The notes under the pieces are model-generated. The model saw only the letters and a program-made list of their open reading frames with translations. It did no database searches and was not told the DNA's origin. From DASWIV01 sp036397475 (lineage in GTDB: Bacteria; JAJVIF01; JAPKYR01), in NCBI GenBank assembly GCA_036397475.1, contig DASWIV010000149.1:1-8204 (forward strand): 8,204 nt of DNA, given 5' to 3'. A program made the translations under genes and the position numbers. This document shows, piece by piece, positions 5,777 to 8,204 of this stretch (positions within the stretch are counted from its first letter, which is position 1; every line of letters starts with the position of its first letter).

Positions 5777-6679
5777 ATGCAAATGTCCGTCAAAGTTCAT
5801 CAAATCAAGGAAATCACCTGCCTTGTGTGTGGCAGGTGTACCCGAATATGCCCTACTGAGCACCTGGAAATGCGACGCGGAAATATTGTTGCTTCACCCG
5901 ATCCCGACAAGCCCTGCATACGCTGCGGGCACTGTATGGCGTCGTGCGCGTCTGAATCGATTATGGTCGATGGATTCAACTACGAAGATTTCACCGAACT
6001 GCCTGAGTCGATTCCCTCATATGATGAAGTGGTCAACCTGTACAACCATCGCAGGTCGATCCGGCATTTTCGCATAAAGGAAGTAAGCAGGAGTTCGCTG
6101 GAACGGGTTGTATCGGCGGCGGCAATAATCCCGATCTTTTATCCGCCGCAGAAAATTGAAATTACTGTCCTGAGCTCGAAAGACCAGGTCGCTAAAATAG
6201 CAGGACCCGCAATAAGGGAACTCAAAATCTGGGCTCATGGATTCGCGGACAATGGGACCCATGATGTTGTGAATTTTTTTGTACCCGACGGTTCACCCGC
6301 GAAATTTACTGAAGAGGTGCTCCCGAATATCCGGCGGATAGTCCATAAGCATGAACTTGGTGAAGATACGCTATGCCACCGGACGCCGGCAATGCTAATT
6401 TTTCATTGTAAGCGGGACGAGGTGTATGCGCGCGAGATGTCATGGATAGCGCTTTCACACGCGATGCTTGCCGCGGAGGCTGAAGGGCTGGGGTCGTGCA
6501 TACTTGGACTGGTTGCTCCGGCGATAAACCGTTCGGTTGAACTCGGGAAGATGCTGAACATCCCGGAGAGTAACGATGTGTATTGCTGCCTGTCGATGGG
6601 ATATGCATCGGAAAGCTACCATCGGACAATACCCAAGAAGTTTGGCAACGTAACATACCTGGATAATTCAGAATCATGA
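5777..6679 (+). CDS. Ferredoxin-nitroreductase fusion (2x[4Fe-4S] plus FMN nitroreductase)
   Basis: This 300-residue cytoplasmic oxidoreductase has two [4Fe-4S] motifs: CLVCGRCTRICP (Cys15, 18, 21, 25) and CIRCGHCMASC (Cys47, 50, 53, 57). The second cluster lacks the usual CP proline. From about residue 85 a nitroreductase fold follows: YNHRRSIRHF (FMN-phosphate-binding RRSIRxF), a long middle insertion, SWIALSHAMLAAEAEGLGSC and the closing LGKMLNIP...LSMGYAS typical of the family. The clusters presumably feed electrons to the FMN; the substrate cannot be read from sequence. Length is normal for ferredoxin-nitroreductases of anaerobes. No SD precedes either ATG (5777 or 5783, two codons apart), and the extended -10 at 5766-5774 favours initiation at 5783. 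The upstream terminator and the convergent gene downstream make it monocistronic. Confidence 0.92.
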   Translation: MQMSVKVHQIKEITCLVCGRCTRICPTEHLEMRRGNIVASPDPDKPCIRCGHCMASCASESIMVDGFNYEDFTELPESIPSYDEVVNLYNHRRSIRHFRIKEVSRSSLERVVSAAAIIPIFYPPQKIEITVLSSKDQVAKIAGPAIRELKIWAHGFADNGTHDVVNFFVPDGSPAKFTEEVLPNIRRIVHKHELGEDTLCHRTPAMLIFHCKRDEVYAREMSWIALSHAMLAAEAEGLGSCILGLVAPAINRSVELGKMLNIPESNDVYCCLSMGYASESYHRTIPKKFGNVTYLDNSES

Positions 6680-6783
6680 ACGTCAACGCAGTTCTCTATC
6701 TTTGGATAGATCGTCGCATGTTCATCCACTTCCATGAAGGCAGTGAGATTAGCGTCTCCCTTATGGTCGAGCCGAGGACAAGT

Positions 6784-6880
6784 AAAAAAAATTGATCCCG
6801 GGTGCTTGTTGGCGAGTCGCACCCTCATTCGCTAAATGAGGAGAAGGGAGCCCATTTTTTATTTTTTCGGACTCCCTTCT
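6784..6880. terminator. Hairpin cluster between convergent genes, possible termination region
   Basis: Three inverted repeats lie in the 279-base gap between the nitroreductase and the signalling gene. GGGTGC/GCACCC (6800-6805, 6819-6824) is followed on the minus strand, 8 bases on, by T8 (6791-6784). CCTCATT/AATGAGG (6823-6829, 6835-6841) is followed on the plus strand, 12 bases on, by ATTTTTTATTTTTT. AGAAGGGAG/CTCCCTTCT (6842-6850, 6872-6880) encloses that T-rich loop. None has the canonical stem-then-T geometry, so termination is inferred from position as much as from sequence. The first two stems share bases and are mutually exclusive. No gene is supported in the gap. Confidence 0.4.
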
Positions 6881-6958
6881 ATCGCGTGGTGTAGATGGAC
6901 TGGGAAGGTTTTGTAGATTAGCCAGGGATAGAAAACCCTCCCGTAGTTTTTAATTCAG

Positions 6959-8204
6959 TCACTTATCGCCGAATCCCACACGCTGCAGTATTCCCATATT
7001 GATGGGCTTTCCGTTGAACTCTTTTGTAAGGTTGACCCTGTTTCCAGGATCAATGAACTCGACTGCATCCATGACCGTTTTCATGATGAAGATCCCTCGT
7101 CCATTTACGCTGAAGAGATTTTCTTCGGATGTCGGGTCCGGGATCGAATCCGGATCGAATCCGTTGCCTGTATCCTGGACCGACACGATCATTTTTCGCG
7201 GTCCGGCTGTCCATGTGATCAGGATCGGATCAGAGGGTTCCTGGAGGGGATCTCGATTACCGTGTAATATTGCGTTGTTTATCGCTTCATCGAGAGCGAG
7301 CCTGATCCAGAAAGCGTCGTTCTGGTCAGGCATGTATTCCCTGATATCGTTGAGCACGCGCGTGACAATATCCAGTCGGTCTACTCCGGGAATTTCCATG
7401 CTGCCTTCTTTTTCTACCCCCGAGATGAGCATGTCGGTTCCGAATTTTTTCCATGCCAGGATCAATTCCCGTCCGATCTCCGAGATGAACCTCTCAAGCT
7501 CGAGCAGATCAAGTTCTTCCATAACGATTGCGCCATGCCCGAGAATGAAACCCATGGGGGCATCGACATCCCTGCCGGTATTTCCAACAGGAATGAAGGT
7601 TGGGAACGGCCTGTGCGAAACTATTTTCAGTTCGGTAGATATTTCCCTGACAATTTTTCCCCATGTCTGGGTCGAATCGGGATCGATCGATGAGATCGAC
7701 GAGATGATGTCTCCCGGAATGACGACCGATTTCCCTACCGGATCGGGTGAATATCCGGTGGAATGAATCACCTTGTAAACCTCATTATCCCTGACAGCTA
7801 TCAGGCAGTCGGCGATATGCAGTGTGGACGCAAGCTGTTCCATGCAGAAGGCGACAATATCGTCGTAGTCGCTGAGGGTTTTGATCTTCTCGGTGATAGT
7901 AGTAAAAGGAGCTTTTGTATCCTCTTCAACCGGCATTTTTGAAAGGTATTTCAGCCTCTGTAGTATTTCCGACGTCCCAAACGGCTTGAGAAGATAATCG
8001 TCCGCTCCGACACCCAGGGCTTTGAACGCGAGCTCGGGTGTCTGGTAGTGAGTCGTCACAAGCATCGGGATATCCGATTTGGCTTCTGCCAGAATTTTCA
8101 CATCGTCGATACTGAATTTCTCACCGTCGTTGATATCGAAAACTGCCGCATCGAACGACTGGCTGTCCATTGTACGGGCCGCGTCATCAGCCGATTCCTT
8201 CCAT
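6959..8204 (-). CDS. Receiver / GAF-like / RsbW-type ATPase signalling protein (5' end beyond window)
   Basis: The reading frame is open to the right edge (at least 414 codons). The ATG at 8170 is internal, because a receiver domain already runs through it. Numbering from that Met: the receiver half shows AAVFDIND (phospho-acceptor Asp12), MLVTTH (Thr39/40) and DDYLLKPF (Lys62). About residues 88-243 are a GAF-like sensor segment (FCMEQLASTLHIADCLIAV ... GFILGHGAIVMEELDLLELE). Residues 265-385 are a HATPase_c_2 domain like anti-sigma kinases RsbW/SpoIIAB: N-box LALDEAINNAILHGN (291-305), G1 DTGNGFDP (333-340) and NGRGIFIMKTVMDAVEF (356-372). RsbW-type enzymes phosphorylate anti-anti-sigma factors and sequester sigma factors. 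Here a phosphorelay input is fused to that output. No sigma or STAS partner gene is in the window. Stop TGA is at 6961-6959. Confidence 0.9.
   Translation of the reverse strand, partial: WKESADDAARTMDSQSFDAAVFDINDGEKFSIDDVKILAEAKSDIPMLVTTHYQTPELAFKALGVGADDYLLKPFGTSEILQRLKYLSKMPVEEDTKAPFTTITEKIKTLSDYDDIVAFCMEQLASTLHIADCLIAVRDNEVYKVIHSTGYSPDPVGKSVVIPGDIISSISSIDPDSTQTWGKIVREISTELKIVSHRPFPTFIPVGNTGRDVDAPMGFILGHGAIVMEELDLLELERFISEIGRELILAWKKFGTDMLISGVEKEGSMEIPGVDRLDIVTRVLNDIREYMPDQNDAFWIRLALDEAINNAILHGNRDPLQEPSDPILITWTAGPRKMIVSVQDTGNGFDPDSIPDPTSEENLFSVNGRGIFIMKTVMDAVEFIDPGNRVNLTKEFNGKPINMGILQRVGFGDK

Noticed and set aside
580..6805. 11-mer atcccgggtgc shared by 580-590 and 6795-6805
   Set aside because: Several shared 11-mers are expected by chance in a window of this size, and the flanks do not match.
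6616..6828. 70-codon minus-strand frame overlapping the nitroreductase 3' end
   Set aside because: It has no recognisable domain or SD, and it crosses the hairpin region and the end of a well-supported gene on the other strand.
8168..8170. ATG at 8170 as the true start of the receiver/kinase protein
   Set aside because: It would remove the first half of the receiver domain, and the frame stays open to the window edge, so the start lies beyond it.

Overview
The window looks like chromosomal DNA of an uncultured Gram-negative-type bacterium. It encodes two lipoproteins with clear lipoboxes and a secreted cyclophilin, and its strong Shine-Dalgarno sites match the bacterial anti-SD. I cannot name a lineage from the sequence. 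The multidomain, Pro-rich, Cys-containing lipoprotein and the REP-type transposase debris would fit several candidate phyla, but this is only an impression. No tRNA, rRNA or CRISPR array was found.

Left part (1-1224) is a degraded accessory patch. An AT-rich small lipoprotein gene on the minus strand (start at 579) is cut at about codon 155 by the left end of an IS3-type insertion sequence. The IS terminus lies at 115, and the first 13 codons of its transposase (from 41, with a GGAGG site) run off the window edge. The lipoprotein gene is open to the window edge, and its ribosome binding site lies inside a 14-bp inverted repeat. Next comes the C-terminal remnant of a REP-associated (Y1/IS200-like) tyrosine transposase (949-749, minus), followed by GC-rich palindromic repeat debris up to 1224.

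Middle part (1225-5743) holds two divergent genes for exported proteins. One is a secreted cyclophilin-type peptidyl-prolyl isomerase (1899-1225, minus). The other is a 1142-residue lipoprotein (2261-5689, plus). It has an N-terminal module with an Asp/Gly-rich DDG..GDG..GDD motif, then six tandem PrcB_C-like domains of 129-145 residues. Each of the first five carries a polyproline stretch, and most carry paired cysteines. A clean intrinsic terminator closes it (5717-5743). Its leader contains a terminator-like hairpin and a second hairpin directly before the SD. This tandem array is the most unusual object in the window.

Right part (5766-8204) holds two convergent genes. A ferredoxin-nitroreductase fusion (5777-6679, plus) has a consensus extended -10 element almost touching its start codon, which suggests leaderless expression. 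A receiver / GAF-like / RsbW-type ATPase protein (minus, 6959 to beyond the right edge) looks like a signalling hub of the partner-switching kind. The 279-base gap between them contains several hairpins that may serve as termination signals.

The genes do not form an obvious pathway. The layout is four expression units of independent function beside a mobile-element graveyard.
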